Part shown: positions 1 to 14,500 of the stretch, one piece after another | Layout of the letters: each line of letters starts with the position of its first letter | Position numbering within the stretch: position 1 is the first letter of the stretch | Assembly: GCF_008831285.2 (NCBI RefSeq) | Contig: NC_045138.2 | Span: 35,021,115-35,085,114, forward strand | Direction of reading: 5' to 3' | Source: Nymphaea colorata | Taxonomy: Eukaryota > Streptophyta > Magnoliopsida > Nymphaeales > Nymphaeaceae | Length of the DNA: 64,000 nucleotides | The notes under the pieces: model-generated | Databases searched by the model: none | What the model saw: only the letters and a program-made list of their open reading frames with translations | Told to the model about the DNA's origin: nothing | Position numbers and translations under genes: made by a program

Positions 1-3000
1 TGAAAACCCGCAAGGTGAAACGGGTTGGATACATGAAAAAACTACACATAACCACTAAAGTGGTGGAGCTCCGTAGTAGCCTTTGGGGTGGTGAGGGATT
101 CCCTCAAAGGTGAAGGTCGGCCTAAAGAAAAAAATCAAAAGCAAAAAAAAAAAAAAAGAAGGGGCAAAAAGCCTATTGCAAAAAAAAAAAAGAAAAAAAA
201 AAAGGTGGCTTCCAAGATATGAATGGCATGAAGGCTGAACTCCTAGGAATTGAATGTGACAGTCTTTTGTGGATGCACGAGTCTTGAGTCAATAGCCATT
301 CCTCTTTTTGACTTTCTAAGATGTTGAGGATGATTCTTTTATGTTCATATTTTGAAAATTTAAAGATTTTCCTTTCTAGAGATTCAACAACATTGATGCG
401 AAATGAATCCTACTGCTTGTACAATATTGAGGGTAAATGAAGGACATATCATTTGCACAACGAGCACTCAAGCTTATGATTTAAATCGATGATTAATGAG
501 TTGTTTCAAAATAAAAATTTGACATCTTTTGTTATGTTTCCTAGCTTCTTGGACCTGTGAGGAACTCCCAACTCCTCTTTGTTCTTGAAAGATGTCGTTT
601 TCTGATTACCAAAACGGCTACCCGGCAAACCTATTCCATTCATATCGAGTGTAATGAATTTCCTATCGTGTGTTTGCAGTGTTAGCTGGGCAATGACTTG
701 CATAAAGATGGTTAAACAGTTGTTTGTTTGCGTTTTTTGTTTATTGGCTTGCCATAATTTGGTAGGAAACCAACTCTATGCCTGTACATTTGAGAGCTTG
801 AAAACCACACCCAAAACACCAGAAATCTCCTCAGAGATAGTGTTGTTGTTGTAAACTTCTATTTCCAAAATTGTGGATGTTTAGGTGACTTCAACCTTTG
901 ACAATTGATTTGTTTTGCTTCCCAAGACCGGTTATCCCTTGGGTTTAGCTTATTTGATTGCAGGGAATCTGATTTGACCCAGTGGTTGCAAATTTATATT
1001 GAAATGAAGAATTTTTGCTATAAATTCATGAGAAAATTACATATATGTGCAGAAATTAGATTGCTTGCAGCAACCTGACAAGTTTCTAGTAGTCAATTAG
1101 TCTGTCTTTTACCTGAATTTGTGATCTCAGTTCTGCTAGTGTATGCATGAGACAACTTAAGTCAGAGTCATGTACACTTAAAGCAGTCTTTCAAATTTGT
1201 TGATATTCAGTTGCCATTTACCATAGTCCAATTAGTTTAGAGAGTACAGACTCTATAATTAAAGCGTTTATCAGTTTATCTTAGAGCTCTTACATTTTTT
1301 TCCAAGTCTCATTCATTTGTTTCCAAGTTGGTGATCAAAAGAAACTTTTGAAGAAATTAAGGGGCTGATGCATCCAGAGAATCTTGCATTTTTGGTCTAT
1401 CTTCGTACATGTTTGGCGTCTAGAGAATTGTGCACTTTTTAGTCCGTTTTAGTATCTGTTTGTTCCCCATATTTGATACGGACTTGCCACTTATTGGAAA
1501 AGTATACCAAAATTACTTTTGTTGCCTCTTAGGTAGAATCTGCAACATTGTTTAGTATTCAAGCGGAATCCTTCTCATTAACCTTGTAGCCATTAGTGGA
1601 AATCTTTGTACACTTTGTACTATTGCCTGCTTTGTTGATTTGGTTTTTCCTTTTTCTTTTGTTTTTGTGTGCGTGTGGGTGAGAGAGATTTTATATTTGG
1701 TAGTTAATAAGCATAGAGTTCAACTTAGTTAGTGAATGTAGGATTATTTCTTCATTTTCTTGGTGTGTTTTTATTCCAACTTTTTTGGCTTGAGTTGTTG
1801 AATTATTGAGCTTAAAGTGCAAGGAGGAGAGATTAGACAAGTAGGGATAGAGTAGAAGTCTACTTGTGTTTGATGGTTTAATTGAGTGTTTATTTCTTGA
1901 TTTTATTGCGGCTCAACAGTGATGGTTTGTGGAAGAACAAGATCTTGCGAAGCTGGGAACTGAACTTTTTTCATACCTTACTGTAAATGAGAAAAAGATG
2001 GGTAGCACTGTTTGTGAATAATGTGTTATTTACTGAACTTGCGTAGATAGTGAATAATGGGCGGTTCTTTTTTCCTTAGAATTAGTATGATCGTTCTGCT
2101 GTTACAGTGGGTCTATATGTTGATGACGCGTCAAGAATAATTTCAAGGCAGCTTCAGTGTATAGTAGTAAACTTTGCGCCCTAACTGAATTTGACATGTT
2201 TACCCTAAGCCAAGGCCACCTTGGTTGAACAGGTATTTGGCAGTTAGGTGGTATTGCAGACTTGAAAGCTAGAGATTAAATTGTGACGCCGAGCTTGCAA
2301 GGTTAGGCATTTTCAAGTGGATTGTCACTGGCCTTTTATCATTTTCCAGATATCCTTTCCTTGTTCTGCATGGGTTCTTGCAGTTGCACAGGCCATTAAA
2401 TTTTCGGAGTTGAGGTTAGGATCTAGACAACAAGGCACAAGAAAATCCTTGAGCATTAGGGATACCTTGCAATTCTACATGCTTTTCTGAAAAGCATTAC
2501 TCAGTAACCCTATTATAGTTGTACCGCTCTTCCTCAGGTTAATAGATTTGGGTTTTTGGTTAATCCACAATGCATATGTCACACTTTCCTTTCACCAATG
2601 ATATCTGCTCAATTGTTCCTTGAAGACGACTGGGCTTTCAAACTTCAAATATAAGCTAAGCTGTTCTTATATGGTGCAGGTTGCTTATCCTCTTCCACAA
2701 CGTGTTTGGTCTGCTGCTTTGGCGGATCTGAAACACACTCCCCCCTCAAATAGCTTCAGTTTCACTTTCATGATTTCACAGAGTAGAATACTAATAATGC
2801 TGACCCACAGGTGATCCTAATGCAGCCCAGCAAATTACCTTTATATCTTCACTTAGAATGTGATGTAAAGGTTCGGTCAAAGACTAAATAATTGGATCTC
2901 CAATGAGTAAAAAGATAAAAGACAAGAAGGAGAGCAGTAGTAGGGGCATGGTGGTCAACACGGGCAAAATGTGATGGCTGATAAACTTGCAGTAAATAGT

Positions 3001-4002
3001 TTGGCAGAAGGCTTGTGCCTGGGAAGGCGAGTAAGCTGTTTCTCGGTGGCAAGGGAGACTCACTGGTCATTGGGATGCACATTGCCTAGTTGACGCAATC
3101 CATTGATAGTTGAAACCTGTGAAGAAGTCCATGGACCAGGTGACTGATTGTAGGGCGGCCTGTGAATGGAAGGTGAGTGGTTTATTATATCAGGATCAGT
3201 AGCATGGATTTATTTTGAAATAATAGATTTGATGTTCACTTGCACCTCCAGCATGACTTTTTTATTTTTTGCTGTATTATAGCAGACTGCCTAGTAAAGA
3301 ATTCTTGTGACACAGGACTATGGACATGCCTTAGAATGCCCAATTTAACCAATAGGCACACATACATTATGAATCCCCAAATTATGCTGGAGGTTTTATT
3401 GCTTGAACTGTTTTACCATTCTAAAAAGGACCAATGCATTCCTGCTTGATGTTGTTGGCGGCATCTTTGAGAGGTACGCTTTGTTCATGGGTTCAGGAGA
3501 TCAATTCATGCTCTTAAGAATGCTAGCAGAATTAGTCCTTTGGTGGACAAGGGGCCTCAGAAGTGTCTTGCAAAACAGTCATTTTGAATACAACATGCAT
3601 GTGTGGTATTGTCCTTTTTTTTTTTGGTTTATTATGTAGAAAAAGAATGGGACAACGAAGCTGGAGGTAGGAACTGGAAGTCTGGAACTATATTGGTGCA
3701 CTAGATGAATGGCTGAAGGTGCTTTCTCTCTCTCTCTCTCTCTTTGATGATACTCATTCGTGGGTTTAGGATGTGGGCAATTGTAGAGCCATGTTAAATT
3801 TTCAATCAACGTACATCGCCCTCCTCCCTCCTCGATGAAATTCACATTGAAGTACAGGCAGCTAAGCCATTGTTGTTGGATTGCAGCTAAGCCACAGTTG
3901 TTGTTGGCCTTTTCAACGGGAGAGAGTTAGGATTTTTTTTCGGAAATTCTTTGATGTTGCTTATGACAAAATACAGAAGTTGGTTTAACTGTCAAAGTGT
4001 TT

Positions 4003-4048
4003 GGCATTGGGTATAAAATTGTGTGGGATCCCCAAGAGACTGATCTAG

Positions 4049-4098
<50 letters not shown>

Positions 4099-4160
4099 TC
4101 AAGGACACCACAAACATTGGGAGTCTGGCGAGGGAGAACCCTAATTGGGGATTAGGGCTG
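4003..4160 (+). repeat. LTR-like direct repeat, left member
   Basis: Starts ggcattgggtataaaattg and ends near accctaattggggattaggg. It is repeated, diverged, at 5796-5928 in the same orientation. The motif at 4205-4216 matches the usual plant initiator-Met tRNA primer-binding site TGGTATCAGAGC at 11 of 12 bases, about 45 bp after the repeat. A repeat pair, a PBS-like site and a ~1.6-kb non-coding interior suggest a small non-autonomous LTR element (TRIM/LARD-like). The boundaries are inferred; no clean TG...CA ends were fixed. Confidence 0.4.
4054..4096. repeat. TA dinucleotide microsatellite
   Basis: Uninterrupted TA run of about 43 bp inside the left LTR-like repeat. The paralogous run at 15898-15932 is shorter and broken by a C, so the tract has changed length since the duplication. 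Confidence 0.95.
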
Positions 4161-4204
4161 ATGAGCGTGCGTAGCCGTGGGTACAACTGGTAGTGGCTAA
4201 CAAC

Positions 4205-4216
4205 TGGTATCATAGC
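4205..4216 (+). other. Possible tRNA-iMet primer-binding site
   Basis: Reads TGGTATCATAGC, one mismatch from the canonical Copia/TRIM primer-binding site. It is conserved in copy 2 at 16041-16052 and degenerate in the third copy at 17253-17264. Confidence 0.4.
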
Positions 4217-4331
4217 ATACCAGAGCAGTGTTGATCCTTCAGCCATAATATGAAATTCCTCATAGCTGTATGGCCATGCCCTCGCGAGTTTTGGTCTATG
4301 GCTCCGGTGGCAGCTCTTCCTCTTCCTCGTC

Positions 4332-4381
4332 TAGGAGTGTTATGAGAGGTTGTGCCTAGGAGTGTTATGAGAGGTTGTGCC
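4332..4381. repeat. 25-bp tandem repeat, two units
   Basis: Unit begins taggagtgttatgagaggtt and occurs twice in a row. Copy 2 also has two units (second unit with one change, agtgg for agagg); the third duplication copy has one. Confidence 0.9.
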
Positions 4382-4490
4382 GCCGTATTTTTTAGGAGTA
4401 AGAGGGAGGCGTCTTCACAATAGATGGTTCTTTTCATCCGTTGGAAGAGGGAGGCATCTTACACCTGAGGGATTTTAAGGATTACAGCCG

Positions 4491-4720
4491 CTGCTTATAG
4501 AAACTCCATATCGGGATGGATAGGTTTGAAGGATTGGTTGATGAATGCTTTGTTAATTGTAGAGAAGCCAAAGGAGGATGTTCACACTGGGGTTTAGAAA
4601 GGTCTGCTTATAGAAACTCCCTATGGGGCATGGATAGGTTTGAAGGATTGGTTGATGAATGCTTTGTTAATTGTAGAGAAGCCAAAGGAGGGATGTTCAC
4701 ACTATGGGGTTTAGAAAGGT
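4491..4720 (+). repeat. ~113-bp tandem repeat, two units
   Basis: Two adjacent units beginning ctgcttatagaaactcc, the second with small insertions. They give an open frame (4516-4914, 132 codons) whose N-terminal part repeats MDRFEGLVDECFVNCREAKGG. I recognise no protein family; the openness probably reflects the duplicated DNA rather than a gene. The same pair recurs at about 16327-16556 and 17503-17735. Confidence 0.9.
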
Positions 4721-5795
4721 CACTTGTCTCCGACCAACTAGTGGTGCAAGGCTGCAGTGGCCTAGTGAGTGGGAGTCCTACGGAAGCATCTCTTGATGTT
4801 GGCAAGTTACTGGTGAGAGTTGCAAGCGAGTCTTTTTTCTTGGAAGGAGGCGAAATTGTGATTGCAGAGTGTCTACAAGTGAGTTTAAAAAAAGGGTGGT
4901 GGATGGACTATTAGATGAGCAAGAACACTCGTTGTAGGCATACAGAGAGGGGTGGTGGGTGAGGCTGAACTCTCTAAAGATGCTACCATTGGGTATCAAT
5001 TTTTTAAAACATGCTTGTGGGTTGAGAAAAAAAAAAGACGGGAGAGTCACATCCCTGCTAGCAGTGTTGCATCAATATACCCCAAGCTTTAAGCTTTTAG
5101 GGGGGGTTGCACCTTAAGATCTTTGCAGCTGTCATGGTAGCTTGAACAGGCAATAGGCATTATAGGCATTGTTGATAAAAGGGAGACAGAGTTAAGAATG
5201 ATCCAGGCAGAATTGGAGAGGGGGCATGTAGGTGACCGAATGGTTACAAGCATTGTATCTGTCGGAGGGGGAACGAGACGGAAGCCTATAATAAATCCGA
5301 AAAGAAATGAATGATGCATTCTCTGTGATAGTAGGATCACATGTTCCTCGGAGTACTAAGCAGGTAGTGGGGCATATATCACAATCTCTCAGCCTTCAAG
5401 AATGATGAGCACCTTTCTTAATCTCCTGAGGCACACCTTGTTGATGACCCATTTCCAACCAGTCACTGACGAGCACTTTGAAGTTAATTTCAAGGTTAGG
5501 CTAACATTGATTGAAATTGCCAGGAAATATCCTTTTAACAAAGATGTTGTTCGGGTAATTACACAATTAGGAAGCGGCTGTTGAAGTTGTAGAGAGGGGA
5601 AAAGATTTTGCCATATTGCATATTCATTCCAGTGGGCCTACCCTGGTCACATTGCTTATGATGGGCTACCCTGATCACATTGCTTGAGAAGATCTGCAAA
5701 ACAAACACAGTCGGACTGCATCTCCTGGCTCAATGGAAGGCTGTTCTCGTACAACAACCATTTTTCTTTACACGTTGAGGAGAAAGTGGTTTTTA

Positions 5796-5928
5796 GGCAT
5801 TGGGTATAAAATTGGATAGGATCCCCAAGAGACTGATCTAGTAGTGCTTATATATGGTCTAAGGACCACCACTAACATTGAGGGTCTGGCCCTCTGGCCA
5901 TGGATAACCCTAATCGGGGATTAGGGGT
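5796..5928 (+). repeat. LTR-like direct repeat, right member
   Basis: Diverged copy of 4003-4160: it shares the opening, the block gatccccaagagactgatc and the accctaat...ggggattagggg end. It lacks the long AT run found in the left member. A purine-rich stretch just upstream (about 5777-5788) could be a polypurine tract. It lies in the 1.5-kb segment missing from duplication copy 2. Confidence 0.4.
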
Positions 5929-6127
5929 TCGAAGGGGGGACTCTTGTTAGGGGTGGCTGACACAAAGCCTTTCCAATAATTAGGTGTTTGACCTACCTAA
6001 TATTGTTAGGTTTTTAACTTGACAATTTTGGATCAAAGGAAATTATCTTGAAATGTGCATTGGGTAACAACCAACCCCAATGTGATAACTCGGATGAAGG
6101 CAATTAGAATTCCAACCATCTTTTTCG

Positions 6128-6183
6128 AGATTCAGCTGTTGTTTTGATTGCAAACAGATTCAGCTGTTGTTTTGATTGCAAAC
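6128..6183. repeat. 28-bp tandem repeat, two units
   Basis: The unit agattcagctgttgttttga plus ttgcaaac occurs twice in a row. The surrounding segment (about 6003-6180) has a diverged second version at about 7102-7250, sharing tggatcaaaggaaatta and a later gattc(a/g)gctgttgtt block. Confidence 0.85.
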
Positions 6184-6884
6184 GACTTCCCCCAACAAAC
6201 TAACTTCATTCTATGTTGGCACTTGGAGAATCCGTCCATTCTATTCATTGCTAAGTTGACATATCCTTCTCAGGACAGTGCTTGCTTGCTGTTATCTGAA
6301 GTGATGATTTTGACAAGAAAAATTTTAGAGTAGGATTTTAGATTGTTTCTCTCGGTACTTTAACTTGGAGACTGAAGGACGGAAGTAAATTCCTTTCATT
6401 TGTGTTGTCAACAAAAAGTAAAGTTTGAGTGCACAGCATTCCCTGGAGAAGCACAGCTGTTATTTTCTCTTTGATTCCTCTTTCCACCAGTCCTTAAACC
6501 CAATATCCCCAGACTGCATGGATGAGATAGAAAGCTTCGTTCAAGAATTCATTCAGTCGTAAATGAAACCGTTTTCTTTGGTTCGGGAAGCAGTTGGATC
6601 CACATTTCAGGTATAAAGACGCAAAAGCTTTCTCAGTTCATCAGTTAAAGTGGAAACTTCTTCAAGGAGCACTACTTGTTGAAGCCCAGTATGGGCCACC
6701 GAAGTCCAATTAGATAGAGTTTTGTTACTATTTTGAGTCATATGAAACGAGTTGCCACACCAAGCTGACAGTGCATTAATGTCATGCCCAGACCTCGTTA
6801 CAGCCGTGGAATAAGATGAAGGGAAAGCCTTTTTGGCCTTTAACTAGCAACTTAAGGCAAAACGTACCACAAAAATTTAATTAT

Positions 6885-8979
<2,095 letters not shown>

Positions 8980-9462
8980 AGATTAATCTAAAAAAATATT
9001 TCCATATTCCAATGCTAAACATGACAATAGCAGACAGAAAAATATAAACTTAACCCATTGAATGTAATGTGAAAATCATAACTCACTTTAAAAACAAGTT
9101 TCTTTCGCCGCTGTTTTGTAAATAAAAAACAGAAAATCCCTGCCCATTATACGTGAGACAAACAAAACCCTCGTTGGGGCAAATCGAATTTCTTTTTTCC
9201 TGCCCATTAAACCTGAGTTGAAGAATATGTCCGTTGCAAGATTTTCCCGTAATCATATTTCCAGAAATTTCGGATCAGCTTTCCTATTCGATGAAAAAGC
9301 CCGTTACGGCTGCCATGGTGAGCATCGGCTTCTGCCGCAGCCGCCGTCCTCCTCCTTGCAGCTTCCTTCATCGCAGCTCCCTCCTCTAGCCCTGCAGCTT
9401 CGTGGGTGAGCGGAACGGCGTTGGCGGTAAACAGTTTTCGTCTGGCGACATCTGGTCCGTGT

Positions 9463-9621
9463 GCCGGCTGCCGTGAAGGTCTTCAAAGCTCGTCCGGAAG
9501 CCTGCTTCAAAAGGGACTGGTTAAGAAGGCACTGGAGTTCTCCGTGTTCTGCGAAGCTTTTGTTCCTCCCATCGTCTTCTCAACCAACCGACAGCTTTGA
9601 GATTTTCACCAACTGCAGGTT
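9463..9621 (+). pseudogene. MADS-box domain exon relic
   Basis: The frame through 9481-9597 reads KGLVKKALEFSVFCEAFV and then PPIVFSTNRQL. It matches the conserved core of plant MADS domains (GL-KKA-E-SV-C(D/E)A-V---I-FS---(K/Q)L), which bind CArG-box DNA as transcription-factor dimers. Just upstream, another frame gives RPEACFKR, where RQVTFSKR would be expected, so a frameshift lies near 9510-9520. In the main frame a TGA stands at 9598-9600, where MADS proteins usually have Tyr or Phe, followed by DF. A possible splice donor (gcag|gttcc) follows at about 9618. The start of the domain is unrecognisable. Upstream 9300-9460 is GC-rich and exon-like; downstream is T-rich and intron-like. I see no K-box or C-terminal exons. 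Confidence 0.6.
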
Positions 9622-9649
9622 CCTCTCCCCCCCCTCTCTCTCTCTATCC

Positions 9650-11556
9650 TGCGATGAATTAGATTGATTGTCTTCTGTCTCGCTATTTCCTTGTCCTGTT
9701 TCTCCTTTCTTACCTTGTTCTGGTTGGATAGATTTGAGCGACCTTTTCCTCGCTCTCATCTTGGAAGTTGAGGGTCTTCTTTTCCTGCCTCTAGTTGCTG
9801 ATCATTTTAATCCATGGGCATCCGGTTTTTTTTTTTTTTTTTTTTGTTTCGCGAGGTTGAGATTCCCTGATTTCCTTTGTTCTTTTTTTTTTTTTTTTTT
9901 TTTTGCACGGTCGTGTTTTTTAAGGGCTTTTATTTTTTTCTGACCCGAGAATGTTGTTTTTCCTTTTCTGGCGACCGTTACGGGCTTACACTTTGTTCCA
10001 GGAATGGAACCCCACAAGGTTTTGTTTTAATAGAATTTGGCAGAAGAACATGGTTTGGCAGTGTCTCAGACATGAGGGGATAAGCCGTGTTTTTCAAGGA
10101 CGATTCCTAAATCGCAAACGCAGGCTGTTTTATGGTGAAATTGAGTAATTTTATGAGAAATTTTCACATTGAAGGTGTGGTTAGGAGCTTGGCAGCACAC
10201 TTGATACGTTTTCTTGTTTCAAGTTCTGTTTTGCGTTCTCACGGTCTTCAAACTGTGATACTGCAGTGTAGCTGGAAGTTTGTCTCTGTATTAGAAGTGG
10301 TGTTGCATTGTTTTATGTGATATAAATGAGGGGGTCTGACTGACAGGATTTGTTTACATGCTCATCTTCTGAAACATCACCTGGACAGTAGTTTCGGTTA
10401 CATTCTTCACTTCAGTATGGTCTGAGTCGTAACTGCTGTTTTCTAATACCTTCCTGTTAGTGTATTTCTGCTACTGAGAAGACCACTTCAATACTCGACA
10501 AGGATAAGCTTGCAGACTGCTCTTATGCTAGATCTTTCATATGTGTTTATATGTAGATCTTGTGTTTGCCATTGTAAGGAAGCTTTTTCCACAACTTTTG
10601 TTGTGATCCAATTATATTTTTCATTCTTTATTTTCTTGGCGACTTGGCATTAGTGCCTTTCATTGAGTTTCAATTTAGGTTTACATGTCACTATTGTGAC
10701 TCACATTTTTGTGGTATTAGAGCTCTGGCTTGGGCTTTGATTTGCTGATTGTGGATACAACTTTTTAGTTGGTTCATAAATGTGGTGTTCACCAACTATT
10801 GGTGAAATTATTGAAGTTACAAGTTGTCGGTGGGCCAAACTTTTGTGCAATCCAAACCTAGTCGTTTGTTTAGGGAGAGAATGTGCTTTACCCAATTGTT
10901 TGAAACTTCCAATTAGTTGAGGACCTAACACTTATGAGAACTTTTCACCCTTAAACCAACATTTTGTGTAGAATGCCCTACTTTTATAGGAGAGCTGATG
11001 TAGTTCATTCTTCTTCCCAACAAATCCATCTGGTTTCATAGACACTCCTCTCGTAGTGGCAGACGAGAGTTTCTACTTCTAGGTGATATACCATTTGATG
11101 TCAAGAAGTTTTTTGAAAGTGAAAATTTTTAATTTTACCTAAAAACATTTTAAAAGTGTTTTCTCACCTAATGATATACCTTCATCTTATTCTTAATACC
11201 TCATCGAGTAGAAGGAAAAAATTTCAAGTTTTTGATGCCAATCATTAGAAGAGGAAATCTTCAAAGATCCTGGATATGAGCAGTGAAGAAAAATTCAATG
11301 AAACTGAGAAAGTCAAGACTATGAAAGGCTATTGACTTAAGTGATCAAGCGTCTGCAAGGATTTATCAGGAAAATATCTTAGGAGAGAAGCCATAATGCC
11401 TTTTAAAATATTGGCAGGTAGCAAAATGAGAGTTGAGAGATGGGCTCGGGGCTTGTGTGGTCGTTCCTCTGGGTCAGTAATCGAGAGTACCGGGTAGGCA
11501 TAAAGGTGATTTATGTCTATACCGCGAAGATGAAGACTTATGAACTTTTGACATGT
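9650..11556. other. T-rich non-coding stretch
   Basis: Pyrimidine- and T-rich sequence with long T runs near 9829-9845 and 9882-9904, as expected of a plant intron or of degraded flank behind the MADS relic. No later MADS exons, no other recognisable coding segment and no RNA gene were seen. Confidence 0.55.
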
Positions 11557-14500
11557 TGAAAACCCGCAAGGTGAAACGGGTTGGATACATGAAAAAACTA
11601 CACATAACCACTAAAGTGGTGGAGCTCCGTAGTAGCCTTTGGGGTGGTGAGGGATTCCCTCAAAGGTGAAGGTCGGCCTAAAGAAAAAAATCAAAAGCAA
11701 AAAAAAAAAAAAAGAAGGGGCAAAAAGCCTATTGCAAAAAAAAAAAAGAAAAAAAAAAAGGTGGCTTCCAAGATATGAATGGCATGAAGGCTGAACTCCT
11801 AGGAATTGAATGTGACAGTCTTTTGTGGATGCACGAGTCTTGAGTCAATAGCCATTCCTCTTTTTGACTTTCTAAGATGTTGAGGATGATTCTTTTATGT
11901 TCATATTTTGAAAATTTAAAGATTTTCCTTTCTAGAGATTCAACAACATTGATGCGAAATGAATCCTACTGCTTGTACAATATTGAGGGTAAATGAAGGA
12001 CATATCATTTGCACAACGAGCACTCAAGCTTATGATTTAAATCGATGATTAATGAGTTGTTTCAAAATAAAAATTTGACATCTTTTGTTATGTTTCCTAG
12101 CTTCTTGGACCTGTGAGGAACTCCCAACTCCTCTTTGTTCTTGAAAGATGTCGTTTTCTGATTACCAAAACGGCTACCCGGCAAACCTATTCCATTCATA
12201 TCGAGTGTAATGAATTTCCTATCGTGTGTTTGCAGTGTTAGCTGGGCAATGACTTGCATAAAGATGGTTAAACAGTTGTTTGTTTGCGTTTTTTGTTTAT
12301 TGGCTTGCCATAATTTGGTAGGAAACCAACTCTATGCCTGTACATTTGAGAGCTTGAAAACCACACCCAAAACACCAGAAATCTCCTCAGAGATAGTGTT
12401 GTTGTTGTAAACTTCTATTTCCAAAATTGTGGATGTTTAGGTGACTTCAACCTTTGACAATTGATTTGTTTTGCTTCCCAAGACCGGTTATCCCTTGGGT
12501 TTAGCTTATTTGATTGCAGGGAATCTGATTTGACCCAGTGGTTGCAAATTTATATTGAAATGAAGAATTTTTGCTATAAATTCATGAGAAAATTACATAT
12601 ATGTGCAGAAATTAGATTGCTTGCAGCAACCTGACAAGTTTCTAGTAGTCAATTAGTCTGTCTTTTACCTGAATTTGTGATCTCAGTTCTGCTAGTGTAT
12701 GCATGAGACAACTTAAGTCAGAGTCATGTACACTTAAAGCAGTCTTTCAAATTTGTTGATATTCAGTTGCCATTTACCATAGTCCAATTAGTTTAGAGAG
12801 TACAGACTCTATAATTAAAGCGTTTATCAGTTTATCTTAGAGCTCTTACATTTTTTTCCAAGTCTCATTCATTTGTTTCCAAGTTGGTGATCAAAAGAAA
12901 CTTTTGAAGAAATTAAGGGGCTGATGCATCCAGAGAATCTTGCATTTTTGGTCTATCTTCGTACATGTTTGGCGTCTAGAGAATTGTGCACTTTTTAGTC
13001 CGTTTTAGTATCTGTTTGTTCCCCATATTTGATACGGACTTGCCACTTATTGGAAAAGTATACCAAAATTACTTTTGTTGCCTCTTAGGTAGAATCTGCA
13101 ACATTGTTTAGTATTCAAGCGGAATCCTTCTCATTAACCTTGTAGCCATTAGTGGAAATCTTTGTACACTTTGTACTATTGCCTGCTTTGTTGATTTGGT
13201 TTTTCCTTTTTCTTTTGTTTTTGTGTGCGTGTGGGTGAGAGAGATTTTATATTTGGTAGTTAATAAGCATAGAGTTCAACTTAGTTAGTGAATGTAGGAT
13301 TATTTCTTCATTTTCTTGGTGTGTTTTTATTCCAACTTTTTTGGCTTGAGTTGTTGAATTATTGAGCTTAAAGTGCAAGGAGGAGAGATTAGACAAGTAG
13401 GGATAGAGTAGAAGTCTACTTGTGTTTGATGGTTTAATTGAGTGTTTATTTCTTGATTTTATTGCGGCTCAACAGTGATGGTTTGTGGAAGAACAAGATC
13501 TTGCGAAGCTGGGAACTGAACTTTTTTCATACCTTACTGTAAATGAGAAAAAGATGGGTAGCACTGTTTGTGAATAATGTGTTATTTACTGAACTTGCGT
13601 AGATAGTGAATAATGGGCGGTTCTTTTTTCCTTAGAATTAGTATGATCGTTCTGCTGTTACAGTGGGTCTATATGTTGATGACGCGTCAAGAATAATTTC
13701 AAGGCAGCTTCAGTGTATAGTAGTAAACTTTGCGCCCTAACTGAATTTGACATGTTTACCCTAAGCCAAGGCCACCTTGGTTGAACAGGTATTTGGCAGT
13801 TAGGTGGTATTGCAGACTTGAAAGCTAGAGATTAAATTGTGACGCCGAGCTTGCAAGGTTAGGCATTTTCAAGTGGATTGTCACTGGCCTTTTATCATTT
13901 TCCAGATATCCTTTCCTTGTTCTGCATGGGTTCTTGCAGTTGCACAGGCCATTAAATTTTCGGAGTTGAGGTTAGGATCTAGACAACAAGGCACAAGAAA
14001 ATCCTTGAGCATTAGGGATACCTTGCAATTCTACATGCTTTTCTGAAAAGTTTTCTGAAAAGCATTACTCAGTAACCCTATTATAGTTGTACCGCTCTTC
14101 CTCAGGTTAATAGATTTGGGTTTTTGGTTAATCCACAATGCATATGTCACACTTTCCTTTCACCAATGATATCTGCTCAATTGTTCCTTGAAGACGACTG
14201 GGCTTTCAAACTTCAAATATAAGCTAAGCTGTTCTTATATGGTGCAGGTTGCTTATCCTCTTCCACAACGTGTTTGGTCTGCTGCTTTGGCGGATCTGAA
14301 ACACACTCCCCCCTCAAATAGCTTCAGTTTCACTGCTAATAGCCTATTAGACTTTAGTGATTTCATGATTTCACAGAGTAGAATACTAATAATGCTGACC
14401 CACAGGTGATCCTAATGCAGCCCAGCAAATTACCTTTATATCTTCACTTAGAATGTGATGTAAAGGTTCGGTCAAAGACTAAATAATTGGATCTCCAATG

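Larger units (their letters stand above)
1..6884. repeat. Segmental duplication A, copy 1
   Basis: Positions 1 onward match 11557 onward nearly base for base (shift 11,556, rising by small indels to 11,588 by about 3240 and 11,836 by 4210). Copy 1 keeps 4728-6229, which copy 2 lacks, and lacks a ~263-bp piece that copy 2 has at 15415-15677. No conserved gene is recognised. Short open stretches recur in both copies (for example one after a possible splice acceptor near 2679, and one at 3403-3639), but they match no family I know. The true left end lies outside the window. Confidence 0.95.

Noticed and set aside
4516-4914. 132-codon frame with an internal repeated segment
   Set aside because: It is produced by the 113-bp DNA duplication, is truncated or altered in the other two copies, and matches no family I know.
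9829-9904. T runs as polyadenylation or retrogene tails
   Set aside because: No target duplications or processed-gene body adjoin them. They fit a T-rich intron or degenerate flank.
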